This document shows, piece by piece, positions 37,448 through 46,998 of a DNA stretch of 64,000 bases (position 1 is its first letter; each line of letters begins with the position of its first letter). The stretch lies in assembly GCF_025717065.2 (NCBI RefSeq), contig NZ_JAOVZO020000020.1:124001-188000 (forward strand). The letters run 5' to 3'. Both the position numbers and the translations under genes were made by a program. This DNA is from Tahibacter soli. Its GTDB lineage: Bacteria; Pseudomonadota; Gammaproteobacteria; Xanthomonadales; Rhodanobacteraceae. The notes under the pieces are model-generated. The model made no database searches and had not been told where the DNA came from. It saw only the letters and a list, made by a program, of their open reading frames with translations.

Positions 37448-38002
37448 CAAGGTGCTATCTCGTTGCACAACGTGATCCCCTCGCCGTCACTGGCGACGCA
37501 AGCCGACAATGACGGCCGATGCCCGCCCCCTGCGCGGCTTTCTCGGGATAAGGAAAAGTGCCGGCCCCCGTGACCACCTGCGTCATCACGTCAGCTACGG
37601 AAGAGCGGTCGTCACGCGATCACTTTCACGCAGTTGCCGACGAACGCACTTCTTACCCGGACCTGCGCCCGGAAGAAGGGCGGTATTGGCCGTGCTCTCG
37701 TCTGGTGAGACGCGCCGGTTGTCTGATATGCCTATTGGCGTCGCTTCCCTGTACACCGCGTTTCGTCAGCTACAACCCCGACGCTGTTCGGCGGACGTTG
37801 TCCGATTCAGTGTGCGCCTGCCACGTGTGGATACGCGCACGTATCTCAGAAATTTCCTAGTGAATAAAGGGAGAAATTCTGATGCTGCTGTAGGAAGCTT
37901 CTGTACCGGATTGAACGACAGGCCGATAGACTCGGGCGAACGGCCCGCCAGCCCCAAGGCCTTTCTCCCTCATCTTCGAAACCCGACTGCCGGAGCTTCC
38001 TC
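37448..38002. other. intergenic stretch without recognisable genes
   Basis: About 550 bases between the ankyrin relic and the RHS gene. Open frames here are short or have an Arg-rich shadow composition and no homology that I recognise. Base composition is less GC-rich than the flanks, as in the rest of the accessory region. The RHS promoter should lie in its right part, but no convincing -35/-10 pair stands out. Confidence 0.5.
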
Positions 38003-41000
38003 ATGGCTGCGCGTTCGCTGCTGCGCCTATGTCTATCTGCGGTATTGACCTGTGGTTGCTTTTCGTCGGCCTATGCGGACGATCCCCCTATTCCGGCAGG
38101 CACGACCGGCCCGACGACAGTCGAAGCCGAATTCAGCAAACGCATCAAGGCGAACGAGGACATCGACGTTCTCGGCGAAGACCTGATGGGCGACCGCGTG
38201 AGCCTGTACAACGGCACGCTGTCGTTCTCGACCACCGACATCGCGATTCCCGGCAACTTTGCCTTGCCGGTGTCGATCGGCCGCCGCTACACCGTCGGTT
38301 CGCAGTCGATCGACGGTCACTTCGGCGACTGGGAACTCGATATCCCGCACCTGTCGGCGACCTACAGCACGCGCGATGGCTGGATCGTCACCGACCCGAA
38401 CAGCCCGGACAAGCTCAAGCGCTGCAGCTTTTTCGACGCGCCGCCGCCGGTTCTCGGCAGCACGCTCAACGGCGGCGTGTTCGCAACTTATGAGTTCTGG
38501 CATGGCGTGAACCTGACCTCGCCCGACGGCAACAGCCGCGAGGTGCTGCTACGTAATCCCGGCACGTCGTGGTATCCGAGCGACGGGCAGACCTATCCGC
38601 TCGTCACGACCGACCGCTGGGCCCTGCGCTGTCTTGCCGCGACCGCATCGGGCGAACCCGGCGAAGCGTTCGTCGCGGTTTCTCCGGACGGCACGCAATA
38701 CCGGTTCGACTGGCTCGTGCGGCGCGACGCGCCACTCGTGGCCAAGAGTTACGCCGAACCGAGCCCTATCGCGCCGGAATCTCCCCGCGCGCCAGTTCCT
38801 GGGACGTACTCGCTGACGCGTTACGAATACTGGATGCTGCCGACGCGCATCACCGATCGATTTGGCAACACAGTCGACTACGCGTACGACATGGCAGCTG
38901 GTGCCGATCGTTGGCGTCTCCAGAGCATCACGGCGAGCGACGGCCGCCAGATCACGCTCACCTATGACGGCACAAGCCGCCGCATCGCGACCGCGACGGT
39001 CGGCACGCGCACGTGGACTTATACATACAACGGCGGCGGCCTGACGCAGGTCGAACGTCCCGATGGCGCGAAATGGACTTATGCACTCGCAACGCTGACC
39101 TCGGCCAACATCAGCTATTCCTCGAATTCCGTAACGTGTACGAACACCGGCGCAGGCAGCTACACGGCCGGCACCTTCGTCGGCACGACCACGCGCAACG
39201 GCACCGTAACGCACCCGTCCGGCGCGGTCGGCACGTTTACCGTCGAGGCGCGTCATCACGGCCGCTCGTTCATGCCGTCGCGCGCGAACAACTGCATCGT
39301 CTACAACCTGCCGGGCGGTGGACAACACGGCTTCGAGCGCGACCCCGAGGTGTTCGATACCTGGGCGCTGACATCGAAGGCACTGAGCGGCCCCGGCATT
39401 GGCACGCTGACGTGGAACTACGCGTATCCGACTGCGCAGAACAACGCGATCGGCGACGCCTGCGGCGCGAGTTGCTCGCGCACGAAGACCGTCACCGTCA
39501 CCGATCCCGAAGGCAACACGACGGCGAGCACGTTCGGCACGAAGTTCCAGGAGGACGAAGGCCAGTTGCTCAAGGTCGAAAGCGGTCGATCCGGCAACGT
39601 CGTTCGCACGACGACGTACCGTCATCGTCAGCCGACCGGCACGCCGTATCCCGCGCAGATCGGCACGTCGTTTCGCGAATCGGGCGATGCCTACATGGCG
39701 ACGCGCCTGTACCCGCAGGATCGACGGCAGATCACCGAGCGCGACACGACGTTTACCTGGGAGGCGACGGGCTTCGACGTCTACGGCCAGCCGACGATCG
39801 TCACTCGATCGAGCACGCTCGGCCACAGTCGCACCGAAACGACCGTCTATCACGACAACACCGCAAAATGGGTGCTGAGTCAGGTCGCGACTATCACGGA
39901 AGGCAGCACGGGGGCGACCAGGGTTTCAAACGGATATGACCTGACGACGGCGGTACTGACGAGCACGAGTGAATTCGGCCAGCCCGCGACCACGATGCAG
40001 TACTACGGCGACGGCACGCTGTGGCGGCAGACCGACGGTGCGTCGCGCACGACGACGTTCAGCAACTATGTTCGGGGCGTCGCGGAGAACGTGCTGCTGG
40101 CAGACAACAGCACGCTCGAAGCGGACGTCAACACATACGGAGAAATCGCGTCGTTCAAGAATTCGGCCGGCTACACGACCCGCTACGAATACGATGCCGG
40201 AGGCCGCGTCGCACGCATTGACTATCCGGACGGCGATACGCCGGACTGGACCGATACCGTCGCAACGTTCGAGCGCATATTCACGCCGGAATACGGCCTC
40301 GCCTGTGTCGGCAGCGCGTGCATGCACTGGAAGCAGACGGTTCGCACCGGCAACGGCTACGCCGAGAAATACTTCGATGCGCTGTGGCGCCCGGTGCTCA
40401 CGCGCGTCTACGACAGCGGCAACGAGGCTGCGACGCGGCGTGTGACGTTGCGGCGCTTCAACAGCGACGGCCGCGAAACCTTCGCGTCGTATCCGGCGCG
40501 CAATATCACGTCGATCACGAACACCGTGTCCGGTACTGCAACGCAGTACGACGCCGTGGGGCGTGTCAGCGACATCGCGGCAGATTGGGAAGGTGGTACG
40601 CCGTACACAACGGAAATCCGCTACCTCGACGGATTCGTCAAGCAAATCAAGAACCCGCGCGGCAAATACATCACGACGACATTCCAAGCGTTCGACGAAC
40701 CCGACGAGTCGTCGCCGCTCGCGATCAGCGCACCGCTCGGTATCACGACGACGTACGGGCGGGACGTTTTCGGCAAGCCGACGAGCTTGACGCGCAGCGG
40801 CTTCTACCAGGGCTCTCCGATCAGCGCGACGCGCCGCTACGTCTACGATCCGAATCAACGCCTGTGCAAGACGATCGAGCCGGAAAGCGGCTCGATGGTA
40901 CAGGCTTACAACAGCGCGAATCTCGTTGCGTGGCGGGCGACAGGCCAGAACCTGACGAACACGACGAACTGCGAACAGGCGAGCGTGAGCGCGAATCAGA

Positions 41001-42538
41001 AAGAATCGTACAGCTACGACGCGCTGAATCGGTTGAAGGACACGACGTACAACGACAGCGGCGCGACGCTGCCGATCACGCGCACGTATACGCCGGATGG
41101 ACTGCTCGAATCGATCGCGTCGGACAACAGTTCTTGGACGACGACCTACAACTTTCGTCGCCTTCCGAAGAACGAAACGCTGACGCTGAATGGCACGGAC
41201 AACTATGCGATCGATTACACATATACCCCGAACGGGCATGCCGCGAGCCTGAGGTATCCCGACGGCGCGGTCGTTGGCTATGCGCCAAACGCGCTCGGCG
41301 AGGCAACCACGGTAGGAATCTACGCGACGCAGGTCACGACGCATCCGAATGGCGCCCTGGAGGGCTTCCGTTATGGCAACAACATCCAGCACACGACGCA
41401 GCAGAACACGCGTGGCCTGCCGAGCGTCAGCACTGACGCCGGCGTGCTCAACGACGTCTACGCGTACGACGAAAACGCCAACGTCACGGCGATCACCGAC
41501 GCGCTGACGAGCACGTTCACGCGCACGATGGCGTACGACGACCTCGATCGGCTGGAGACGGCGACCGGTGCATCCTGGGGTGGCACCGCGACATTCAGCT
41601 ACGACGCGCTCGACAATCTGCGTACGACCGTAACGCCCGCCGTCAATTGGCGGCACGAATACAACGCGACCTCCCAACGGCTCAACCGACTCGCCGACGC
41701 GAACAACAACAGCACCATCATTAACTATGTGTACGACGCGCGCGGTCGCACAACGACGCGCAACAATCAGACGTTCACGATCGACCTTGCGAATCGCGTC
41801 AAGGCGGTCAGCGGCAAGAATCCGGCGACGTACCGCTACGATGGCCACGGTCGCCGCACGAGCGTGACGAAGGCCGGCACGACGACGGTACAGATCTACG
41901 GCCAGGCCGGCCAGCTTCTGTACCAGAGTGCGCCGAACGCGAGCGACAGCATTTTTCGCAGCGGCTTTCAGTCGACTGACACGCCGTATCCGCCAGCCAG
42001 CGGCGGCAGCAAGCGCTACATCTATCTCGGCCGTCATCTGATTGCGGAAGACGGCTCGGCCGGCCGCAGGTACGTACATACCGACGGGCTCGGTTCACCG
42101 GCACGAACGACCGACACCAGCGGCACGCCGTCGGCACGCAACGACTACCAACCTTACGGATGGGGGCCGCCGGCACAATCGGTGCCGGGATTCACCGGCC
42201 ACGTCGCCGACGCGGAGACGGGGCTGAGCTACATGCTCGCGCGGTACTATGACCCATTCGCCGGCCGCTTCTTGGCTGTCGATCCCGTCGTGGCGGACGG
42301 TGCGTCGTTCAATCGTTACTGGTATGCAAACAACAATCCCTACAAGAACGTTGATCCCGACGGACGAGCCGGCAAAGTTGCTTGGCTGGTGGAGCTGACA
42401 TCAAGTGGGATGAAGGTAAGCGTCCGGCGCCGCCACATTCTCGAACCCGATCATCAGAGCAATGCTTGTCGCTCACCTTCTCGGAGCGCCAAACGTGCAA
42501 GCATCGAAGACCGAAGCATTCTGGCGTCGTCACGTTGA
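38003..42538 (+). CDS. secreted RHS/YD-repeat protein, C-terminus replaced by IS66 sequence
   Basis: A polymorphic-toxin-type protein. Signal peptide residues 1-25 (ending SSAYA). Residues about 60-300 are a beta-rich N-terminal region. Many YD repeats follow (YEYDAGGRVARIDYPDG, YDALNRLKDT, YDDLDRLETA, YRYDGHGRRTSV), and then the conserved RHS core end ARYYDPFAGRFLAVDPV near residue 1412 and the delimiter DPDGR near 1453. In intact proteins a toxin follows this delimiter. Here an IS66 element enters at 42416, after codon 1471, so the present frame ends with 40 residues encoded by the element. The original tail resumes in the same frame after the element at 44745. RHS shells enclose and release the toxin tail. 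Confidence 0.9.
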   Translation: MAARSLLRLCLSAVLTCGCFSSAYADDPPIPAGTTGPTTVEAEFSKRIKANEDIDVLGEDLMGDRVSLYNGTLSFSTTDIAIPGNFALPVSIGRRYTVGSQSIDGHFGDWELDIPHLSATYSTRDGWIVTDPNSPDKLKRCSFFDAPPPVLGSTLNGGVFATYEFWHGVNLTSPDGNSREVLLRNPGTSWYPSDGQTYPLVTTDRWALRCLAATASGEPGEAFVAVSPDGTQYRFDWLVRRDAPLVAKSYAEPSPIAPESPRAPVPGTYSLTRYEYWMLPTRITDRFGNTVDYAYDMAAGADRWRLQSITASDGRQITLTYDGTSRRIATATVGTRTWTYTYNGGGLTQVERPDGAKWTYALATLTSANISYSSNSVTCTNTGAGSYTAGTFVGTTTRNGTVTHPSGAVGTFTVEARHHGRSFMPSRANNCIVYNLPGGGQHGFERDPEVFDTWALTSKALSGPGIGTLTWNYAYPTAQNNAIGDACGASCSRTKTVTVTDPEGNTTASTFGTKFQEDEGQLLKVESGRSGNVVRTTTYRHRQPTGTPYPAQIGTSFRESGDAYMATRLYPQDRRQITERDTTFTWEATGFDVYGQPTIVTRSSTLGHSRTETTVYHDNTAKWVLSQVATITEGSTGATRVSNGYDLTTAVLTSTSEFGQPATTMQYYGDGTLWRQTDGASRTTTFSNYVRGVAENVLLADNSTLEADVNTYGEIASFKNSAGYTTRYEYDAGGRVARIDYPDGDTPDWTDTVATFERIFTPEYGLACVGSACMHWKQTVRTGNGYAEKYFDALWRPVLTRVYDSGNEAATRRVTLRRFNSDGRETFASYPARNITSITNTVSGTATQYDAVGRVSDIAADWEGGTPYTTEIRYLDGFVKQIKNPRGKYITTTFQAFDEPDESSPLAISAPLGITTTYGRDVFGKPTSLTRSGFYQGSPISATRRYVYDPNQRLCKTIEPESGSMVQAYNSANLVAWRATGQNLTNTTNCEQASVSANQKESYSYDALNRLKDTTYNDSGATLPITRTYTPDGLLESIASDNSSWTTTYNFRRLPKNETLTLNGTDNYAIDYTYTPNGHAASLRYPDGAVVGYAPNALGEATTVGIYATQVTTHPNGALEGFRYGNNIQHTTQQNTRGLPSVSTDAGVLNDVYAYDENANVTAITDALTSTFTRTMAYDDLDRLETATGASWGGTATFSYDALDNLRTTVTPAVNWRHEYNATSQRLNRLADANNNSTIINYVYDARGRTTTRNNQTFTIDLANRVKAVSGKNPATYRYDGHGRRTSVTKAGTTTVQIYGQAGQLLYQSAPNASDSIFRSGFQSTDTPYPPASGGSKRYIYLGRHLIAEDGSAGRRYVHTDGLGSPARTTDTSGTPSARNDYQPYGWGPPAQSVPGFTGHVADAETGLSYMLARYYDPFAGRFLAVDPVVADGASFNRYWYANNNPYKNVDPDGRAGKVAWLVELTSSGMKVSVRRRHILEPDHQSNACRSPSRSAKRASIEDRSILASSR

Positions 42539-42797
42539 AGCGTGGCGATCGAGCGGCCTGACGCAGAAGCAATATGGCGCCAAGCTTGGTATCAATGCGT
42601 TGACGTTGGCGCATTGGAGCTACCTGCTCAAGCGCAAGTCGAGCACGCCTGGGCAAGCTCTGGTGCCGGTCCGCGTGGTCGGCAACACACTGCCGGCGAC
42701 CATCGAGTTGCAGCATGGCGCCTGGCGTATCGCCGTGCCGGTCGGAACGGATCCACGCTGGCTCGCTGCATTGATCCGCGAGACCTTGGCATGTTGA
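42462..42797 (+). CDS. tnpA: IS66 accessory protein TnpA
   Basis: 111 residues, the first IS66 frame. It is a helix-turn-helix protein (WRSSGLTQKQYGAKLGINAL) required together with TnpB and TnpC for transposition in this family. It is identical in protein sequence to the copy at 60627-60962. Its end overlaps tnpB by 7 bases. Confidence 0.93.
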   Translation: MLVAHLLGAPNVQASKTEAFWRRHVEAWRSSGLTQKQYGAKLGINALTLAHWSYLLKRKSSTPGQALVPVRVVGNTLPATIELQHGAWRIAVPVGTDPRWLAALIRETLAC

Positions 42798-43129
42798 GCC
42801 CGACGTCATGGTGGATCGCGGTGGAGCCGATCGATCTGCGTCGTGGCATGGATGGCTTGTTGACGGCGATTGCGATGCAGTTCGGTCACGACGGACTCGC
42901 CGGTGGCGCGTACGTGTTCCGCAATCGCAGCGCCACGCGGATCAAGGTGATCTGCGCCGACGGCAGCGGCGTGTGGATGTGCGTGCGGCGCTTGCGCGAA
43001 GGCCGCTTCATCTGGCCGCGCAGCAGCGATCGCGTCTGCGAGATCGACGCGCAGTCGTTCGCGTGGTTATGCACGGGTGTGGACTGGCATCGATTGTGCG
43101 CAAAACCGCTGGCCGGCGCGCTGGTATAA
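42791..43129 (+). CDS. tnpB: IS66 accessory protein TnpB
   Basis: 112 residues, the IS66 Orf2-like family. Signature blocks are VEPIDLRRGMDGL, FRNRSATRIKVI and RLREGRFIWP. It is essential for transposition of IS66 members but its biochemical role is unclear. It overlaps tnpA, which indicates translational coupling, and is identical in protein sequence to the second copy. Confidence 0.95.
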   Translation: MLSPTSWWIAVEPIDLRRGMDGLLTAIAMQFGHDGLAGGAYVFRNRSATRIKVICADGSGVWMCVRRLREGRFIWPRSSDRVCEIDAQSFAWLCTGVDWHRLCAKPLAGALV

Positions 43130-43144
43130 CTTTACAATCGGCGC

Positions 43145-44686
43145 ATGAGTGTTGATGCATCGACCAACGACGATCTGCAAACGCGGTTGCGCGAAGCGCT
43201 GGCTGCGTTGGCTGACCGCGATGCCCTCATTGCCCAGCGCGATGCACAGATTACCGAGATGGCAGCGGTCGGCGCTTACCGCGCCGCGCGCATCAAGGTT
43301 CTCGAAGCACAGATGGCGGCGATGAACCGCGCCCTGTACGGCCGCCGTTCCGAACAACTCGACCCGGCCCAGCGGCAGCTGTTCGAGGAGTCGCTCGAAG
43401 AAGACATCGTCGCGATACAGACGGAGCTGGAGACGCTCAAGGAATCGCCGTCTGCACCGCGGCGCCAGCCCAAGCGCCTGCCGTTGCCGGAACACCTGCC
43501 GCGCGAGGAGGTTCGTCACGAGCCCGCCTCGTGCACGTGCACGCAGTGCGGCAACGCGCTGACGCCGATGGGCGAAGACGTCACCGAGCAGCTCGACTGC
43601 AAGCCGGCCGAGTTCTTCGTGCGCCGCCACATCTATCCGAAGTACGCGTGTCGCGCGTGCGAGACGGTGACGGCCGCTCCGAGCCAGGCGAGCGTGATCG
43701 AGCGTGGCCGACCGGCGCCGGGTCTGCTCGCGCACGTGCTGGTCGGCAAATACGCCGATCACCTGCCGCTGTATCGCCAGCAGCAGATCTACCAGCGCAG
43801 CGGCGTGGAACTGGCCCGTTCGACCCTGGCCGACTGGACCGGCGCCGCCGGCGTCGCGCTGATGCCGCTGGTGTCTGCGATGAAGGCCGATCTGTTGCAG
43901 CGCCCGGTGATCCACGCGGACGAAACGCCGGTTGCGCTGCTCGATCCGGGCGCGGGCAAGACAGCACGTGCGTATCTGTTTGCCTACTGCGCCACGGACG
44001 GACCGCCGATCACGATCTTCGACTTCTGCACCAGTCGCAGCGGCGAGCATGCCAAGAACTTCCTCGGCGCCTTCCGTGGCCATCTCGTCGTGGACGACTA
44101 CGCCGGCTACAAAGCCCTTTTTGCAGAAAACATCACCGAAGTGGGCTGCTGGGCGCATATCCGCCGCCTGTTCTTCGAGTTGCATGCGGCGAAGGCCAGC
44201 GCGCACGCTGAACCGGCATTGCGCCAGATCGCCGAGCTGTACCGGATCGAAGCCGAGATTAAAGGTCTGGATCCGCCCGAACGGCTTGCCCGACGACAAC
44301 GCCAGGCGCGCCCGGTGCTCGATGCGTTCGAGCAATGGATCGACAACCTGTTGCCTGCCGCTTCACCCAACAGCGGCCTCGCCAAAGCGCTCGCGCATAC
44401 CCGCAAGCGCTGGCCGGCGCTCGTGCGCTACGTCGACAACGCTTCGCTGCCCATCGACAACAACCCGGTCGAACGTTCGATCCGGCCTATCGCCGTGGGC
44501 CGCAAGAACTGGTTGTTCGCAGGCTCCAAAGCCGCCGGCGAGCGTGCCGCCGCGATCATGAGCCTGATCGCCACCGCCAGGCAGAACGGCCATGAGCCTT
44601 ACGCGTATCTCAAGGATGTGCTGACCCGCCTGCCGACACATCCCGATCGTCGCATCGCCGAACTTCTGCCGCACCGCTGGGGCTGA
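43145..44686 (+). CDS. tnpC: IS66 transposase TnpC
   Basis: 513 residues, DDE transposase. An N-terminal coiled coil with a leucine-zipper-like region lies at 10-70. A zinc-binding block follows (CTCTQCGNAL and CRACETV). Catalytic-site blocks are VIHADETPVALL, VVDDYAGYKALF and NNPVERSIRPIAVG. It ends in the usual IS66 C-terminal domain (HRWG). It appears intact. Compared with the second copy it differs at about ten residues, all after residue about 198. Confidence 0.96.
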   Translation: MSVDASTNDDLQTRLREALAALADRDALIAQRDAQITEMAAVGAYRAARIKVLEAQMAAMNRALYGRRSEQLDPAQRQLFEESLEEDIVAIQTELETLKESPSAPRRQPKRLPLPEHLPREEVRHEPASCTCTQCGNALTPMGEDVTEQLDCKPAEFFVRRHIYPKYACRACETVTAAPSQASVIERGRPAPGLLAHVLVGKYADHLPLYRQQQIYQRSGVELARSTLADWTGAAGVALMPLVSAMKADLLQRPVIHADETPVALLDPGAGKTARAYLFAYCATDGPPITIFDFCTSRSGEHAKNFLGAFRGHLVVDDYAGYKALFAENITEVGCWAHIRRLFFELHAAKASAHAEPALRQIAELYRIEAEIKGLDPPERLARRQRQARPVLDAFEQWIDNLLPAASPNSGLAKALAHTRKRWPALVRYVDNASLPIDNNPVERSIRPIAVGRKNWLFAGSKAAGERAAAIMSLIATARQNGHEPYAYLKDVLTRLPTHPDRRIAELLPHRWG

Positions 44687-44738
44687 CTATCGCGGCTGAT
44701 GTGGTTGTGGGGAAGGTGGTGAGGCCGAGCGCTTACGG

Positions 44739-45191
44739 ATGAAGAAGATCGCAAGATTGAGCAAAGAGCAGGCAGTTCGCGCAAGAAAAGCAGAAAAGAA
44801 CATAGTTGCCGATCGCAAGCAAGTTAGCAGCCAAGTTGAAACCGCTGCTCATGGCAGTCAGAAACAGATGGAGCATGGGGGGCACCCTTTGCCTGACGGC
44901 TCAAAAGGGCTACCGCACTTCCAAACAGAAGGCGTCCAGGGGCACTCTTTTTGGGGGACAATAGCGATAATTGCGGCGATTGCTGGCGATGCGTTAGACG
45001 CCGCAGCGTTTGCTGCGGATATGAGTGACCCTACGGTCATCCTGCCTGCGATTCTCCTGCCTAACGAGGGCGGAGATGCGCAAATATCTGAACCTGATTT
45101 TATTGAGAGAATGAGAAAAGATTCAACCGAGAAAGTACAGGAAGAAATCGAACGGCGGCGAAAAAAGGAGCGGGAAGATGACTCCGCTTAA
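44739..45191 (+). pseudogene. severed C-terminal toxin tail of the RHS protein
   Basis: The frame starts with ATG AAG of the target duplication and is exactly in phase with the RHS gene if the IS66 element and one duplication are removed. The rebuilt protein would have about 1619 residues, of which about 150 form this tail. Visible: a basic helical stretch, the block HPLPDGSKGLPHFQ with GHSFWG, a long hydrophobic segment (IAIIAAIAGDALDAAAFAAD then VILPAILLP) that may insert in membranes, and a charged C-terminus. Base composition is clearly AT-richer than the RHS core, as usual for exchanged toxin tails. I do not recognise the toxin family. Without the RHS core it has no RBS and no export route. 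Confidence 0.8.
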
Positions 45192-45200
45192 GGGGGTTGC

Positions 45201-45581
45201 GTGAAATGCTTCTATCTTCGGCTTCAAGGCGTTTTTTTTGATGTGGGGATCGAAGGTGAGTCTGAGAATCTTGGCTTTTTTACAACCTTTGCGATCTTCG
45301 CTGAGAATGAGAACATCGTCCGAAATAAACTTGAAAGAGAGCTGGCAGCGAGATTGTCCAACAACAACGTAAAAGTCAGGAGCGGTAGGTTTTTGCGATC
45401 GACTTGTTGGATCGAAGCGTTCAATGAGTATCAAGAGCCGCCGGAGGCCATCCCGGACGGCTTCTCGTTCTACCGATGGAGGGCTGTGGATCTCCCCGGA
45501 ATGGTGCTCTCGATGATGCGCTATAGATGGGGACGTAGCTGGCGATCGGTTCGGCTTCTGGACGTTCCGCGCTCGACTTGA
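45201..45581 (+). CDS. candidate immunity protein for the RHS toxin
   Basis: 126 residues from GTG at 45201, five bases after a GGGGG ribosome site and 9 bases after the toxin-tail stop. Acidic and aromatic (GFFTTFAIFAENENIVRNKL, GFSFYRWRAVDLPGMVLSMM), with no signal peptide, so cytoplasmic. No family recognised. Position immediately behind the toxin tail and the shared low GC content are the typical context of immunity genes, which is the only basis for the assignment. Confidence 0.55.
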   Translation: MKCFYLRLQGVFFDVGIEGESENLGFFTTFAIFAENENIVRNKLERELAARLSNNNVKVRSGRFLRSTCWIEAFNEYQEPPEAIPDGFSFYRWRAVDLPGMVLSMMRYRWGRSWRSVRLLDVPRST

Positions 45582-45617
45582 TCGGCGTTATGCGCACTAT
45601 CTGCTGAGGGTGCGGAA

Positions 45618-46220
45618 TTGACAACGACCTATGATCGTACGATCGACCAACTAGTGCATGAGGTCGAACGGCTTTCTGTGAGTCAAAAAATTGCGCTGTT
45701 TTCGTCGATTGCTGGCGCGCTTCTGCCGCTCTATCGCGAAGTTCAAGAACGGACGGGGATCGGGAGTCTCGAATCCATCGAAAACGCCATCGCAGCAGCG
45801 CGCACGTTCGCCGTTGACGGTTCGGTCGCAGATTGGGACGGCATGATTGAGCAGATAGCTGTAGCTACACCGCATGGCGATGACCTCGATGCGCCGGATA
45901 GCACCTATCAGCAAGACACTGCAATCTTTGCCGACATGGCAATTCGATACGCGATGGGAGACACAACTGTGTCAGCAGAGGCGATCGAATACGCGTTGGA
46001 GCCAATCAAAACAACGCTGTGCCTAGCCCAACTTGATCGCCTGAACCCCGGAAGCGGGAAGGAAGCGCAGCGTTGGTACGACGAACTCCCAAGCGATCCG
46101 AAGATGAAGGCTGGGATAGAGGGACTTCAAACGTCGATGCAACGATTGTTGCGTGCCGAGCGTATCACCGCAGTGTTGATAGACGAGCTTTCAGAGCACC
46201 TTCGGGTGTTGAGGCCATGA
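45618..46220 (+). CDS. hypothetical protein, possible second immunity or accessory gene
   Basis: 200 residues from TTG at 45618, with GAGGG upstream. It is predicted mostly helical and acidic (LVHEVERLSVSQKIALFSSI, DMAIRYAMGDTTVSAEAIEY), without signal or membrane segments. It lies 36 bases after the candidate immunity gene on the same strand, with similar base composition, so it probably arrived with the toxin cassette. I do not recognise the family and a regulatory or immunity role is a guess. Confidence 0.5.
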   Translation: MTTTYDRTIDQLVHEVERLSVSQKIALFSSIAGALLPLYREVQERTGIGSLESIENAIAAARTFAVDGSVADWDGMIEQIAVATPHGDDLDAPDSTYQQDTAIFADMAIRYAMGDTTVSAEAIEYALEPIKTTLCLAQLDRLNPGSGKEAQRWYDELPSDPKMKAGIEGLQTSMQRLLRAERITAVLIDELSEHLRVLRP

Positions 46221-46776
46221 TGTGGGCCGTCACTGGCGGCGTCCGCTGACAGTGACGGCCAGCACCCAGCCTCGCCGGGCGATGCTTTCTCGGGAGCAAT
46301 ACCGTAGTTCGGTGCGCTGTCACTTTTGCGCATTTGCGCACTTTGTGGCAACACGGCACGGGATCGCGATGCACAAGGTGGCGTGGTGATGAAAGCCGCG
46401 CCATCCGCGGCCTTCGTAGTGGTCTAGACCAAATTCCTGTTTGAGATGGATGTCTACTTCACGGCGCCGTAGGTCACGACTGGGCGTCTCTCGCGAAAGC
46501 GAAAAGCTCGCAACGTGTCGCGCAATACAGATTGTTCGCTGCGGTCGTCTCAGTGTAGCCCCGTGCTCGGGCGATCAAGGACTACGCAAGTTCGCTGCGC
46601 GAATCCTTGATCGCCCTGCGCGCGGAGCTGTGAAAGGTCGCCCACAGCAACCAACGCCGGAAGGCGTAAGCAAGAGGCAAAAGCTCGAAAGCAGGTCGCT
46701 TGGGTAAGCGCGAACGGCGCGGCTGGCACCACGCCGTTCGCTGACCAAATCCACTCTTGTACAAGGAACAGTGGAC
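46221..46776. other. gene-free stretch with two strong hairpins
   Basis: About 555 bases between the toxin cassette and the SymE gene with no defendable coding frame. It contains a 13-bp inverted repeat GGGCGATCAAGGA/TCCTTGATCGCCC at 46569-46581 and 46604-46616 enclosing a second partial stem, and a 10-bp hairpin GCGAACGGCG/CGCCGTTCGC at 46710-46719 and 46732-46741 just before the SymE start. These could mark a small RNA or the remnant of a mobile element. Confidence 0.5.
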
Positions 46777-46998
46777 ATGGCTAATCCCAAGCCTACCCCA
46801 ACCTACCCCATCCGCATGAGCCTGCACGTCGGCGCCATGCCCTACCCCCGGCTCGCCAACGCGCCGCCGTGCGCCGGTTCCCGTTTCGTTCCCCAGATCC
46901 GGCTCGGCGGCATATGGCTCGCCACCGCCGGCTTCTCGCCCGCCGACACCCTCGACATCGAGGTCTCTCCCGGCCGCATCGTCATCACCCGCGTCTAG
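46777..46998 (+). CDS. symE: SymE-type toxin (AbrB/SpoVT-like fold)
   Basis: 73 residues with the SymE hallmark YPRLANAPPCAGSRFVPQIR followed by LGGIWLATAGFSPADTLDIE and VSPGRIVITRV. E. coli SymE is an SOS-induced toxin, held down by the antisense RNA SymR, that acts on RNA or the nucleoid. SymE-like genes are often found near RHS loci. The ATG at 46777 is chosen with AAGGA nine bases upstream; a GTG two codons earlier is possible. A 10-bp hairpin ends 35 bases before the start, where an antisense RNA would be expected. Confidence 0.8.
   Translation: MANPKPTPTYPIRMSLHVGAMPYPRLANAPPCAGSRFVPQIRLGGIWLATAGFSPADTLDIEVSPGRIVITRV

Larger units (their letters stand above)
42416..44736 (+). mobile_element. 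IS66-family insertion sequence, copy 1 (2321 bp)
   Basis: Complete element with tnpA, tnpB and tnpC. The ends are imperfect inverted repeats beginning GTAAGCG (left GTAAGCGTCCGGCGCCGCC, right GTAAGCGCTCGGCCTCACC), about 18 of 24 positions matching. The 8-bp target duplication GGATGAAG is exact (42408-42415 and 44737-44744). It is inserted in the RHS gene. A second copy of identical length lies at 58688-61008. Confidence 0.97.

Noticed and set aside
37509-38048. A 179-codon frame before the RHS gene
   Set aside because: No RBS-supported start, no domain, mixed Arg-rich composition, and it overlaps the RHS start.
46441-46707. An 88-codon frame before the SymE gene
   Set aside because: Its sequence spans the long hairpin, it is rich in Arg and Ser without domain matches, and no RBS precedes it.
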